Shown: piece by piece, positions 29,523 to 38,903 of the stretch | How the letters are laid out: every line of letters begins with the position of its first letter | Position numbering within the stretch: position 1 is the first letter of the stretch | Origin: Rhodobacteraceae bacterium Araon29 | GTDB taxonomy: Bacteria; Pseudomonadota; Alphaproteobacteria; Rhodobacterales; Rhodobacteraceae | Length of the DNA: 64,000 bases | Reading direction: 5' to 3' | NCBI GenBank assembly: GCA_039640505.1 | Contig: CP046865.1 | Coordinates: forward strand, 1,178,001-1,242,000 | The notes under the pieces: generated by a model | Told to the model about the DNA's origin: nothing | Database searches by the model: none | Seen by the model: only the letters and a program-made list of their open reading frames with translations | Position numbers and translations under genes: made by a program

Positions 29523-29548
29523 CTGTCCCATTTTATTATGTTGGACAG
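29523..29548 (-). promoter_or_regulatory. Leader hairpin in front of sucC
   Basis: CTGTCC (29523-29528) and GGACAG (29543-29548) form an inverted repeat with a 14-nt AT-rich loop, directly before the sucC ATG at 29517. In the mRNA the 3' arm, GGGACAG, also looks like the ribosome-binding site. Pairing could therefore reduce sucC translation; this is inference from the sequence. Confidence 0.35.
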
Positions 29549-29623
29549 GTTTATGCGCTTCTAAGTTGGAAATATAAGTTAAATTTGCCAGAAAGACGAC
29601 AATATGATTGATTTTATGAGTTT

Positions 29624-29653
29624 TGTGATCACACCTATAAAACTGTGATCACA
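29624..29653. promoter_or_regulatory. Paired TGTGATCACA palindromes upstream of the suc operon
   Basis: Two identical 10-bp palindromes, TGTGATCACA, lie at 29624-29633 and 29644-29653, exactly 20 bp apart. They are in the mdh-sucC gap, about 107-136 bp before sucC. The same pair, with 21-bp spacing, is found upstream of sdhC (36137-36167). Two-turn spacing suggests cooperative binding of two regulator dimers on one DNA face. I do not know the regulator. Confidence 0.7.
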
Positions 29654-29718
29654 AAAATTATTAACAGGGTTATAACCGCTCCTGCTGGGCTGCAAACCCA
29701 CCTCGGAGTTGTTACGTT

Positions 29719-30720
<1,002 letters not shown>

Positions 30721-30770
30721 CTAGTCTTTTCCGGCGCATTAGGCAAGAGTGCTGCAATGCGGCGAAACGG

Positions 30771-30796
30771 ATGCTTTGCCTAAAGCATTGCAAAGA
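30771..30796. promoter_or_regulatory. Nested inverted repeats in the mdh / TauE divergent promoter region
   Basis: ATGCTTT (30771-30777) and AAAGCAT (30782-30788) form a 7-bp inverted repeat with a 4-nt spacer. Overlapping it, CTTTGC (30774-30779) pairs with GCAAAG (30790-30795). These lie between the divergent mdh and permease genes and may bind a regulator or form a hairpin. No known motif is recognised. Confidence 0.35.
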
Positions 30797-30821
30797 TCAT
30801 GCTTAAAATCTAACACAATAA

Positions 30822-31598
30822 ATGAAATTGACAGGTTGGATCGACCCATTGCCCGATATGGTTTTTTTTATTATTGCCGCAGCGGCAGTTGTTTTTGCGG
30901 GAATTTCCAAAGGGGGATTCGGCTCTGGTGCCGCCTTTGCGGGGGCAGCGATTCTTGCGACTGTTATTGATCCGGGCGAAGCGATAGGCATCATGCTGCC
31001 ATTGCTCATGTTGATGGATATCACCAGTTTACGCCCGTACTGGCGCCAATGGATGCCGCGCGAATCGCTCTATCTTGTTCTTGGTGGATTGCCGGGCGTA
31101 GCGCTTGGCGCTTGGTTCTATAGCTTGGCCAATGCGGATGCGCTGCGCTTATTGATTGGGGTGATCAGCGTGCTTTTTGTTATCTGGCAGATGGCAAACA
31201 GTCGCGGGTTGATCAAAGCGGGTTTGAAAAAACTCCCTGCATGGGCCGGGCTTTTGTCCGGTGTGGCCGCTGGCTTTACCAGTTTTGTCAGCCATGCCGG
31301 GGGGCCGCCAGCTGCGGTTTATTTACTGTCACTGAGGCCATCTAAAACTGAATATCAGGCGACGACAGTGATTGTTTTCTGGGCCATAAATATCGCCAAA
31401 GCAATTCCCTATACATTTCTGGGGCTGTTCACGCTGGAAAGCCTAAAGCTTGACCTGATGCTGGCGCCTTTTGCGGTCTTAGGTGTCTGGATCGGCGTAA
31501 AAGGCCATGGGCTTATCCCCGAGAAATTGTTTTTTGGCCTGACCTATCTGCTTTTGATGGCCACTGGACTCCGGCTAATCTGGGTGGCTTTGATCTAA
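30822..31598 (+). CDS. TauE/SafE family sulfite/organosulfur exporter
   Basis: This 258-residue membrane protein has the two-repeat TauE/SafE pattern: about eight hydrophobic segments, with GISKGGFGSGAAFAGAAIL near residues 27-45 and the mirrored GVAAGFTSFVSHAGGPPAA near 143-160. Members move sulfite, sulfoacetate or other small anions; the substrate here is not known. It is divergent from mdh. Confidence 0.88.
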   Translation: MKLTGWIDPLPDMVFFIIAAAAVVFAGISKGGFGSGAAFAGAAILATVIDPGEAIGIMLPLLMLMDITSLRPYWRQWMPRESLYLVLGGLPGVALGAWFYSLANADALRLLIGVISVLFVIWQMANSRGLIKAGLKKLPAWAGLLSGVAAGFTSFVSHAGGPPAAVYLLSLRPSKTEYQATTVIVFWAINIAKAIPYTFLGLFTLESLKLDLMLAPFAVLGVWIGVKGHGLIPEKLFFGLTYLLLMATGLRLIWVALI

Positions 31599-31807
31599 TT
31601 TTCTGCAACGCAGCAAAAACAGGGTTCAAATGCCAGTCTGCAAACGGCCTGCCTTTTGCAAAATATACAGTTTGAAGTGGGCCACTGTGATATACGGGCC
31701 GCAAATATCCATCGGGTAAGGGCCAAGGGTCGCGCGTGAAAGAGGCTATCGCCTTAGCTGTCCGTTTCAAACTCTCGTTTTATAATTTTGGTGAAGGCTT
31801 CAACCAA

Positions 31808-32572
31808 CTACTTAGGTAAGAATACAAAGTCATATTTAGCTAGTTGCACATGTTCTTTATAGTTGTTTGCTTCTAGTATGGCCCGTGTTGCATTTATATT
31901 TTCCTCTCCGTGCGCAAGCTCTACCCAAATTGGGGGGCGGTCTTTTGAAAGCACCCGCTCTGCGCCGTCAAGCACCGATGCCTCAAAGCCCTCGACATCC
32001 AGCTTTAGAAACCCAACTGCGCCATAGGGGGCAGTCAAGGCATCCAAGGTCATCATTTCAAACTGGCCTTCATCACTGGCTTTCAACATTGTGGCCCCGT
32101 GATTCCTAGCATTAAAATGTTCGACCTCTCCGCGGCCCGAATTTTTGCCAAGCATGACGTTAAAGGCATTATCGGTGGGCAATTCGTTAAGTTCAAGATT
32201 GCGTTGAAGCGTGCTATAAACATGGGGTTGCGGCTCACAGGATACAACTGTCTGTGCGCCAAGGACGCGTCCAAAATACACCGAGTGGTTACCGATGTTT
32301 GCCCCGATATCACAGACCACTGTATCGCGACCAATCAAGCCCATTTTCGCGATCTGCGAGAGCAATGCAGCTTCGAAGAAGCAACTTGTCTGAAGGATGA
32401 CTTTTTGAATGTAATCGTCCTGCGCATCTGGCAGCGATAAGTGGATGGTCTGACCATTGAAGTTAAAGCGAAACACGTTTTTTTCTAAAAGAGTAGCGAC
32501 CCGCTGCCTGTACAGGATCTCTCTCAAAAGGCGTATTACTTCATCCATTTGTTTTGAAATATCGGTATCCAT
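31808..32572 (-). CDS. FkbM family methyltransferase
   Basis: From ATG 32572, preceded by GAGGA, the protein has 254 residues; the ORF opens further upstream at 32845 but that part reads as AT-rich spacer. The SAM-binding motif is VCDIGANIGNHSVYFG (about 105-120). The FkbM-type motif GFLKLDVEGFEASVLDGAE lies near 205-223. Family members O-methylate sugars, lipids or natural products. No glycan cluster surrounds it, so the substrate is unknown. It is divergent from mcl2 and somewhat AT-richer than its neighbours. Confidence 0.85.
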   Translation of the reverse strand: MDTDISKQMDEVIRLLREILYRQRVATLLEKNVFRFNFNGQTIHLSLPDAQDDYIQKVILQTSCFFEAALLSQIAKMGLIGRDTVVCDIGANIGNHSVYFGRVLGAQTVVSCEPQPHVYSTLQRNLELNELPTDNAFNVMLGKNSGRGEVEHFNARNHGATMLKASDEGQFEMMTLDALTAPYGAVGFLKLDVEGFEASVLDGAERVLSKDRPPIWVELAHGEENINATRAILEANNYKEHVQLAKYDFVFLPK

Positions 32573-32763
32573 CGATTTCCTCGAAAAAAAATTATAGGAA
32601 AAGTCTTGTTTGAATTTGGTAAGTGAGCCAATCAAATAACAGCTTTTGAAATTAGTATCCACACAGATTTCTAGTACTATTTTCCGCATCGCAGCAAGAA
32701 TGCCCTTGAATTTTTCATAAAAAAATGTGCCATAAAGCGAAATAATATTTCGAAAGGCGCTAA

Positions 32764-33624
32764 ATGTTCCAAGATATTTGTCCCTACCGATCGGTCCTTT
32801 ACATACCTGCGTCAAAAGAGCGGGTACTTGAGAAAGCCAAATCACTGCCCGCTGATGCGTTGATCTTTGATCTTGAAGATGCCGTGACGCCGGATGCCAA
32901 AGACGCCGCCCGCGCGTTGCTTGCGCAGCAACTGCCTCAGGGTGGATATGGCAAGCGGTTAAAACTTTTGCGCGTGAATGGGTTGGACACTCCTTGGGGT
33001 GAAAATGATATTTCCGCGTTGCAGGCCGCTGGGGCTGATGCGATTTTGCTACCCAAAGTGAACAGTGCTGCGGATTTAGAGGCCGCCGCTGCGCTTCTCA
33101 AAAGTGATATTCCACTTTGGGCGATGATTGAAACCGCACGCGGGGTTCTCAATGCCGCCGAGATTGCCGATCACCCACGTTTGCAGGGCATGGTAGCTGG
33201 CACGAATGATCTGGCCAAAGAGCTGGGCTGCGCGCCGGATAATAATCGCGCGGCATTGCAGTTTGGCTTGCAGGCGATGGTGATGGCAGCGCGCGCAGCG
33301 GGCTGCGCGGTGATCGACGGTGTATATAATCGGTTTAAAGATCAAGAGGGGCTAACCGCCGAGTGCATGCAGGGCAAGGCGCTTGGTTTTGATGGCAAAA
33401 CACTCATCCACCCCACACAAGTCGAGGTGGCAAATCAGGTCTTTGCACCCTCTGAGGCCGAACTTGATTTGGCACGCCGGCAGATCGCAGCCTTTGATGA
33501 AATTCAACGCGCGGGACAGGGTGTTGCAGTTGTGGATGGAAATATTGTTGAAAATCTGCATGCTGAAGGGGCAAAACAGCTATTGAAAAAGGCAAAGTCA
33601 ATTGCCGAGCTAAAAATGGAGTAG
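32764..33624 (+). CDS. mcl2: (3S)-malyl-CoA thioesterase (HpcH/HpaI aldolase family)
   Basis: Mcl2 hydrolyses (3S)-malyl-CoA to malate, the last step for the C4 product of the ethylmalonyl-CoA pathway. The 286-residue protein has the citrate-lyase-beta motifs YRSVLYIPASKERVLEKA, LIFDLEDAV (metal-binding Asp/Glu) and the C-terminal GFDGKTLIHPTQVE. From memory it is very like Rhodobacter sphaeroides Mcl2 along its length. Malyl-CoA lyase is the alternative name, but the neighbouring mesaconyl-CoA hydratase favours Mcl2. NnrU follows 3 bp later. Confidence 0.85.
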   Translation: MFQDICPYRSVLYIPASKERVLEKAKSLPADALIFDLEDAVTPDAKDAARALLAQQLPQGGYGKRLKLLRVNGLDTPWGENDISALQAAGADAILLPKVNSAADLEAAAALLKSDIPLWAMIETARGVLNAAEIADHPRLQGMVAGTNDLAKELGCAPDNNRAALQFGLQAMVMAARAAGCAVIDGVYNRFKDQEGLTAECMQGKALGFDGKTLIHPTQVEVANQVFAPSEAELDLARRQIAAFDEIQRAGQGVAVVDGNIVENLHAEGAKQLLKKAKSIAELKME

Positions 33625-33627
33625 AAT

Positions 33628-34179
33628 ATGCTATTATTGGTTTTAGGTATTGCGCTATGGATTGCGGCGCATGGGCTCAAACGCATTGCACCAGAGCGCC
33701 GCGAAGCGATGGGCGAAAAAGGCAAAGGCCCGGTTGCGATCGGCATTTTGGCGGGTTTAATACTGATCATCATCGGGTATCGCAGTGCAGATTTTATCGC
33801 GATTTGGACGCCGCCGGCCTTTTTAACCCATGTGAACAACCTGCTGATGGTTTTGGCGGTTGTGTTGTTTGCAATGTCTACAACCAAGGGCCGGATGAGC
33901 GGAAAAATGCGCCATCCTATGCTGACCGCAGTGAAAACATGGGCGGTGGCGCATTTGCTGGTCAACGGCGATTTGGCATCCATTATCCTGTTTGGCAGCA
34001 TGTTTGCCTGGGCGCTGTGGACTGTGATTAAGATCAACCGCGCAGAAGAATGGACACCGCCCGATTTCACCGCCGCTGGCCGTGATTGGCAATTTCTAGT
34101 CACTTCGGTCGTTGCCTTTGGCGTGATTGTATTGGTTCACTGGGGGCTGGGGGTTTGGCCTCTGGGTGCGCGTGGATGA
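33628..34179 (+). CDS. NnrU family membrane protein
   Basis: This 183-residue integral membrane protein matches NnrU, with about five hydrophobic segments and the family pattern HPMLTAVKTWAVAHLLVNGDLAS (about 96-118). The conserved His residues in that segment resemble haem-ligand positions, but the family's biochemical function is not settled; it was first tied to nitrite/NO metabolism. Here it is between two ethylmalonyl-CoA pathway genes and overlaps the next ORF by 4 bp (ATGA). Confidence 0.85.
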   Translation: MLLLVLGIALWIAAHGLKRIAPERREAMGEKGKGPVAIGILAGLILIIIGYRSADFIAIWTPPAFLTHVNNLLMVLAVVLFAMSTTKGRMSGKMRHPMLTAVKTWAVAHLLVNGDLASIILFGSMFAWALWTVIKINRAEEWTPPDFTAAGRDWQFLVTSVVAFGVIVLVHWGLGVWPLGARG

Positions 34180-34382
34180 GCACGCTTTACCGCTTACTTA
34201 CCGAAGAGGACACATCCGCCTTCTGTCATAAGGTGTCGCTGGCATTGTCAAAAGGGTGGTCGCTTTATGGGGCGCCGACCTATGCGTTTGATGCAGCAAG
34301 CGGAAAAATGAGGTGCGGGCAGGCGGTGGTTAAAGATATCTCGGCCGCTTACCATCCCGATATGAAGCTAGGAGAGCAGTAA
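34176..34382 (+). CDS. DUF1737 domain protein
   Basis: This 68-residue soluble protein starts at ATG 34176, overlapping the nnrU stop. The YRLLTEEDTSAFCHKVSLALSKGWSLYG segment is characteristic of DUF1737, a small domain of unknown function often involving a Trp-Gly-rich turn. Its stop touches the GTG start of the next gene with no gap, so it is likely translated in the same operon. Confidence 0.82.
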   Translation: MSTLYRLLTEEDTSAFCHKVSLALSKGWSLYGAPTYAFDAASGKMRCGQAVVKDISAAYHPDMKLGEQ

Positions 34383-35417
34383 GTGGCGAAAACCAACCCT
34401 GGGCGATTTTTTGAAGATTATCACATCGGAGAGGTGATCGTGCACGCTGTACCGCGCACCGTTGGTGCAGGGGAGCGTGCGCTTTATCATGCGCTTTATC
34501 CGGCGCGCCATGCGCTCTATTCCTCGGATGAATTTGCCCGCGCCTGTGGCTTGTCTGCGGCGCCGCTAGATGACCTGGCGGCCTTTCATGTGGTGTTTGG
34601 CAAAACCGTTCCGGATATTTCACTCAACGCGGTGGCAAATTTGGGTTATGCCGAAGGCCGCTGGCTACAGCCCGTTTATGCCGGTGATACCTTGCGCTCT
34701 TCCTCAGAAGTGATCGGGCTTAAGCAAAACTCAAACGGCAAAACCGGCGTGGTCTATGTGCGCACACGGGGGCAAAACCAGCGCGGCGAAGCTGTGCTTG
34801 AATATGTCCGCTGGGTGATGGTGCGCAAACGCGATCCCGGTGCGGCTGCACCGGCGCCGGTGGTGCCTGATCTGGTGGCTTCTGTGGCCGCCAGCGATTT
34901 GGTGGTACCGCAGGGCTTGGATTTTTCCGGCTACGACTTTGTACAGGCAGGCGAAGCCCACCGCTGGCGGGACTATCAAATTGGCGAAAAAATTGACCAT
35001 GTGGACGGTGTCACAGTTGAAGAGGCCGAACATATGATGGCCACGCGCCTGTGGCAGAATACCTCGAAAGTGCATTTTGACAGCACGTTGCGAGAGGATG
35101 GTCGGCGGCTTATTTACGGCGGCCATGTGATTTCAATGGCGCGGGCCCTGTCGTTTAACGGCTTGGCCAATGCGCAAATGATTGTTGCGCTGAACGCTGG
35201 CACCCATGCCAACCCATGCTATAGCGGAACAACCATCAAGGTGTGGTCCGAAGTGCTTGACCGGACGGAAACCAATGCGCCCGGTGTGGCCGCTCTGCGA
35301 TTGCGGTTAGTGGCGGTACAAGGCAACTCTGCAGAATTTGTTTACAAAACTGCAGAAGGAAAATATCATTCAGACGTTCTTTTAGATCTTGATTACTGGG
35401 CGCTTGTACCCAGCTAA
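34383..35417 (+). CDS. mch: Mesaconyl-CoA hydratase (MaoC-like)
   Basis: Mesaconyl-C1-CoA hydratase forms beta-methylmalyl-CoA in the ethylmalonyl-CoA pathway. The 344-residue protein has two MaoC-type hotdog domains (about 5-150 and 185-335), the size known for this enzyme. Typical segments are GRFFEDYHIGEVI at the N-terminus and IDHVDGVTVEEAEHMMATRLWQNT in the second half. The GTG start abuts the DUF1737 stop, and mcl2 lies upstream in the same run of genes, which supports the call. Confidence 0.9.
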   Translation: MAKTNPGRFFEDYHIGEVIVHAVPRTVGAGERALYHALYPARHALYSSDEFARACGLSAAPLDDLAAFHVVFGKTVPDISLNAVANLGYAEGRWLQPVYAGDTLRSSSEVIGLKQNSNGKTGVVYVRTRGQNQRGEAVLEYVRWVMVRKRDPGAAAPAPVVPDLVASVAASDLVVPQGLDFSGYDFVQAGEAHRWRDYQIGEKIDHVDGVTVEEAEHMMATRLWQNTSKVHFDSTLREDGRRLIYGGHVISMARALSFNGLANAQMIVALNAGTHANPCYSGTTIKVWSEVLDRTETNAPGVAALRLRLVAVQGNSAEFVYKTAEGKYHSDVLLDLDYWALVPS

Positions 35418-35430
35418 AGGGTGTTGTGTG

Positions 35431-36141
35431 ATGCGTTTAAAAGTTTTGGTTTTGGCGCTTGTTTTGGGCAGTGGCCCGCTCTGCGCAAAAGAGCCTTCTG
35501 ATGCCTTTGTAGCGTCAAATGTCGTGTCGATTTTATATCACGAGATTGGTCACGCGGTGATTGATTTGATGCGTTTGCCGATTTTTGGCCAAGAAGAAGA
35601 CGCAGCAGATGTTTTATCTGCGCTGCTGATCGATGAAATTTATGAGGAGCAATCTGCACAAAACACCGTAAGGGACGCTGCGTTTGGGTTTTATGCGGAA
35701 GCCCAGAATGTGGATGAACCAGCCTATTGGGATGTGCACGGCCCCGACGAGCAGCGGTACTTTAATCTGATATGCTTATTTTATGGCGGCAATCCAGCCG
35801 AGCGCGAGGATTTGGCGGCTGAGCTAGGCCTGCCAGAAGATCGGGCTGAGACCTGTCAGGAAGAATATGAACTGGCGTATGAAAGTTGGACACTCGTGCT
35901 AGACGATCTGGCTGACCTTTCGCATGAGATGGAGCTGATAGATTTTCCCGATGGCTTGATGGCGGATGTGCTGATTGATGAAATAATCTATTTTAATACG
36001 TTGTTTCGCTTTCCCGAGCCAGTTTCTGTAGAGCTGGTAAGCTGTGGAGAAGCCAATGCATTTTATGACCCCGCGAACGTCCTTATTACCATCTGCTCTG
36101 AATTTGAGGCCTATCTGCGCAGCCAGTATGAGAATTTGTGA
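35431..36141 (+). CDS. DUF4344-type zinc metallopeptidase, exported
   Basis: This 236-residue precursor begins at ATG 35431, or at GTG 35428 just before it. A signal peptide covers about residues 1-18. The zinc-binding HEIGH motif is at 37-41 and the following acidic stretch (EEDAADVLSALLIDEI) holds a likely third ligand. This fits DUF4344 metallopeptidases. The protein is acidic and probably periplasmic; the substrate is unknown. The stop codon overlaps the first GTGATCAC site of the sdh promoter. Confidence 0.82.
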   Translation: MRLKVLVLALVLGSGPLCAKEPSDAFVASNVVSILYHEIGHAVIDLMRLPIFGQEEDAADVLSALLIDEIYEEQSAQNTVRDAAFGFYAEAQNVDEPAYWDVHGPDEQRYFNLICLFYGGNPAEREDLAAELGLPEDRAETCQEEYELAYESWTLVLDDLADLSHEMELIDFPDGLMADVLIDEIIYFNTLFRFPEPVSVELVSCGEANAFYDPANVLITICSEFEAYLRSQYENL

Positions 36142-36167
36142 TCACGAAGGAAAACCATGTGATCACA
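36137..36167. promoter_or_regulatory. Paired GTGATCAC palindromes upstream of the sdh operon
   Basis: TGTGATCACG (36137-36146) and TGTGATCACA (36158-36167) contain the same GTGATCAC core as the suc promoter, 21 bp apart. They lie about 140-170 bp upstream of the sdhC ATG. The first site overlaps the TGA stop of the peptidase gene. A TTGACA hexamer follows at 36202-36207, so the sites would be upstream of a possible -35 element, as for an activator or an upstream repressor. Confidence 0.68.
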
Positions 36168-36306
36168 AAGTGGTTTTTTGTGGATATTCGCCCTAGATTG
36201 GTTGACACTTGGGTGGTTTCGCCGCTTAACAGGTATAACCTTTTATGTAGCCGATTAAATGCCAAGTCTTTGGTATTTTGCCAAACCGTAAGGAAAGGGT
36301 TCGTTC

Positions 36307-36690
36307 ATGGCTGATGTGAACCGGGGAAATCGTCCCTTGTCACCGCATTTATCGATTTATCGCCCGCAGTTGACCTCGGTGACATCGATCCTCACCAGGA
36401 TCACTGGCAATGCGTTGCTTTTAGGCGCGCTTTTGGTGGTTTATTGGCTGTTGGCTGCGTCCACCTCAGCAGAGTATTTCGCTCTGGCCAATTGGGTCAT
36501 GACAAGCCTGTTTGGTAAACTGGTCATGCTTGGATCAATCTGGGCGCTTTGGTATCACACTTTGGCGGGCGTACGGCACCTTATATGGGACAACGCCATG
36601 GGGCTAGAGCTGCCTGTGGCCTATCGGCTGGGCTGGGCGGTGGTAATTGGATCTTTCGTGCTTACTGCACTCACCGTTATCGTGCTTTAG
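36307..36690 (+). CDS. sdhC: Succinate dehydrogenase cytochrome b556 subunit
   Basis: SdhC is one of the two membrane anchors of complex II and helps bind haem b and ubiquinone. The 127-residue protein has the N-terminal RPLSPHLSIYRPQLTSVTSI motif, typical of SdhC, and three membrane helices. The likely haem-ligand His is in LWYHTLAGVRHLIWD (about 81-95). AAGGAAAGGG lies upstream of ATG. It is the first gene of the sdh operon. Confidence 0.95.
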   Translation: MADVNRGNRPLSPHLSIYRPQLTSVTSILTRITGNALLLGALLVVYWLLAASTSAEYFALANWVMTSLFGKLVMLGSIWALWYHTLAGVRHLIWDNAMGLELPVAYRLGWAVVIGSFVLTALTVIVL

Positions 36691-36700
36691 GGGGCCGGAT

Positions 36701-37072
36701 ATGCATTATTTAACAGATCGTAAACGGGCCGTGGGCATGGGCAGTGCCAAAACCGGAACGGGGCATTTCTGGGCCATGAAGCTTAGCTCGGTTGCCCTGC
36801 TGATTTTGGTACCGCTTTTTGTATTTACCTTTGGAACCGTTGTGGGTGAAGACCATGCCACAGTGGTTGCGTATTTCGCTCACCCTGCGCCTGCCATAAT
36901 TGCCGCATTGACACTAATCGTGGGATTTGAGCACTTCAAATCTGGAGCGACTGTTATGATAGAAGACTACGTGCACGGTATTTTGCAGAAAATTTGCATC
37001 ATCGCTCTTACGTGCCTGTCTTACGGTGCAATGGCCACGGGGCTGTTTGCGCTAGCCAAAATGGCTTTTTGA
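36701..37072 (+). CDS. sdhD: Succinate dehydrogenase hydrophobic anchor subunit
   Basis: SdhD is the second membrane anchor of complex II. ATG 36701 gives 123 residues with three membrane helices; an upstream in-frame ATG at 36647 lies inside sdhC. The N-terminal [20 protein letters not shown] segment and the [18 protein letters not shown] segment, which holds the conserved Asp-Tyr near the quinone site, are typical of alphaproteobacterial SdhD. It begins 10 bp after sdhC and 13 bp before sdhA. Confidence 0.93.
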   Translation: MHYLTDRKRAVGMGSAKTGTGHFWAMKLSSVALLILVPLFVFTFGTVVGEDHATVVAYFAHPAPAIIAALTLIVGFEHFKSGATVMIEDYVHGILQKICIIALTCLSYGAMATGLFALAKMAF

Positions 37073-37085
37073 GAGGTCAAAAACG

Positions 37086-38888
37086 ATGAGCTATAGTTAT
37101 GAAACCCATGAATATGACGTTGTCGTTGTTGGCGCTGGGGGCGCAGGATTGCGCGCGACCTTGGGAATGGCAGAACAAGGCCTGCGCACTGCTTGCGTCA
37201 CAAAAGTGTTTCCGACACGTTCGCACACTGTAGCTGCGCAAGGCGGTATTGCGGCCTCCTTATCGAATATGGGGCCGGATAATTGGCAGTGGCACATGTA
37301 TGATACTGTGAAAGGCTCAGATTGGCTCGGTGATACTGATGCGATGGAATACCTTGCCCGCGAAGCTCCAAAAGCTGTTTATGAGCTCGAGCACTATGGT
37401 GTTCCGTTTTCTCGGACCGAAGAAGGCAAAATCTATCAGCGGCCCTTTGGTGGGCATACGACTGATTTTGGAGAGGGACCGGCAGTTCAAAGAACATGTG
37501 CTGCAGCAGATCGAACAGGTCATGCTATTCTCCATACGCTTTACGGTCAGTCGTTAAAGAATAACGCGGAATTCTATATTGAATATTTTGCTATTGATCT
37601 CATCATGACCGAAGATGGTATTTGCCAAGGTGTTGTGTGTTGGAAACTAGACGATGGCACGATGCACGTTTTTAATGCCAAAATGGTTGTTTTGGCTACT
37701 GGTGGCTACGGGCGTGCTTATTTCAGTGCCACTTCAGCGCATACTTGCACTGGCGATGGCGGCGGCATGGTGGCGCGGGCCGGATTACCGCTTCAAGATA
37801 TGGAATTTGTCCAATTTCATCCAACTGGGATTTATGGATCCGGTTGTTTAATAACAGAAGGTGCACGCGGCGAGGGTGGATACCTGACAAATTCCGAAGG
37901 AGAGCGGTTTATGGAGCGTTATGCGCCGAACTATAAGGATTTGGCGCCTCGAGACTATGTAAGTCGATGTATGACAATGGAAATCCGCGAAGGCCGCGGC
38001 GTGGGCGCCGAGGGCGATCATATTCACCTGAACCTGTCTCATTTACCGCCTGACGCTTTGGCTGAGCGTTTGCCTGGGATTTCTGAAAGTGCAAAAATTT
38101 TCGCAGGCGTTGATCTTACCAAGGAACCAATCCCCGTTTTGCCAACTGTGCATTACAATATGGGTGGAATTCCAACCAATTATTGGGGCGAGGTTTTGGA
38201 CCCAACGCCAGAAGACCAGAATAAAGTTGTGCCTGGACTTATGGCCGTAGGTGAGGCGGGGTGTGCGTCAGTTCATGGTGCCAATCGTCTTGGTTCAAAT
38301 TCATTGATTGACCTCGTTGTTTTTGGACGTGCCTCGGCTATCAGAGCGGGTAGCGTAGTGGATCGCAAAGCGCCATCAATGTCATTAGACAATAACCAAA
38401 TTGACAAAGTTTTTGGGCGTTTTGATGGTCTTCGGTATTCGAAAGGCAAAACACCAACAGCAGATTTACGCCTTGAAATGCAAAAGACGATGCAATCAGA
38501 CGCAGCAGTTTTTAGAGCAAAAGATACCCTCGCACATGGGCTTGAGAAAATGAAATCCATAGCCAAAAAGGAAGATGACCTTAAAGTGACAGATACTTCA
38601 ATGGTCTGGAACAGCGATCTCATGGAAACGCTTGAGTTAACGAATTTGTTGCCCAATGCGTTGTCGACTATTGCTGCTGCAGAGGCACGCAAAGAAAGCC
38701 GTGGAGCACACGCTCATGAGGACTTTAAAGAACGAGATGATGAAAGTTGGCGTAAACACTCTTTGGCATCTGTCATGGGGCACAATATTAATCTGTCCTA
38801 CAGGTCTGTAATTATGGAGCGTCTCACGGATGAAGCACAAGGTGGAATACCGTTAGAAAGAATAGCCCCAAAGGTTCGCACATTTTAA
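37086..38888 (+). CDS. sdhA: Succinate dehydrogenase flavoprotein subunit
   Basis: SdhA oxidises succinate to fumarate using covalently bound FAD. The 600-residue protein has the N-terminal [12 protein letters not shown] motif (about 17-25), the FAD-linking His in SHTVAAQGG (about 46-54), and the active-site region [21 protein letters not shown] (about 242-262). The C-terminal helical domain is complete. Several parts of the gene look AT-richer than sdhB and other neighbours. The following gene is a sulfotransferase, not sdhB. Confidence 0.96.
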   Translation: MSYSYETHEYDVVVVGAGGAGLRATLGMAEQGLRTACVTKVFPTRSHTVAAQGGIAASLSNMGPDNWQWHMYDTVKGSDWLGDTDAMEYLAREAPKAVYELEHYGVPFSRTEEGKIYQRPFGGHTTDFGEGPAVQRTCAAADRTGHAILHTLYGQSLKNNAEFYIEYFAIDLIMTEDGICQGVVCWKLDDGTMHVFNAKMVVLATGGYGRAYFSATSAHTCTGDGGGMVARAGLPLQDMEFVQFHPTGIYGSGCLITEGARGEGGYLTNSEGERFMERYAPNYKDLAPRDYVSRCMTMEIREGRGVGAEGDHIHLNLSHLPPDALAERLPGISESAKIFAGVDLTKEPIPVLPTVHYNMGGIPTNYWGEVLDPTPEDQNKVVPGLMAVGEAGCASVHGANRLGSNSLIDLVVFGRASAIRAGSVVDRKAPSMSLDNNQIDKVFGRFDGLRYSKGKTPTADLRLEMQKTMQSDAAVFRAKDTLAHGLEKMKSIAKKEDDLKVTDTSMVWNSDLMETLELTNLLPNALSTIAAAEARKESRGAHAHEDFKERDDESWRKHSLASVMGHNINLSYRSVIMERLTDEAQGGIPLERIAPKVRTF

Positions 38889-38903
38889 TTGTAAAGGCGC
38901 GTG

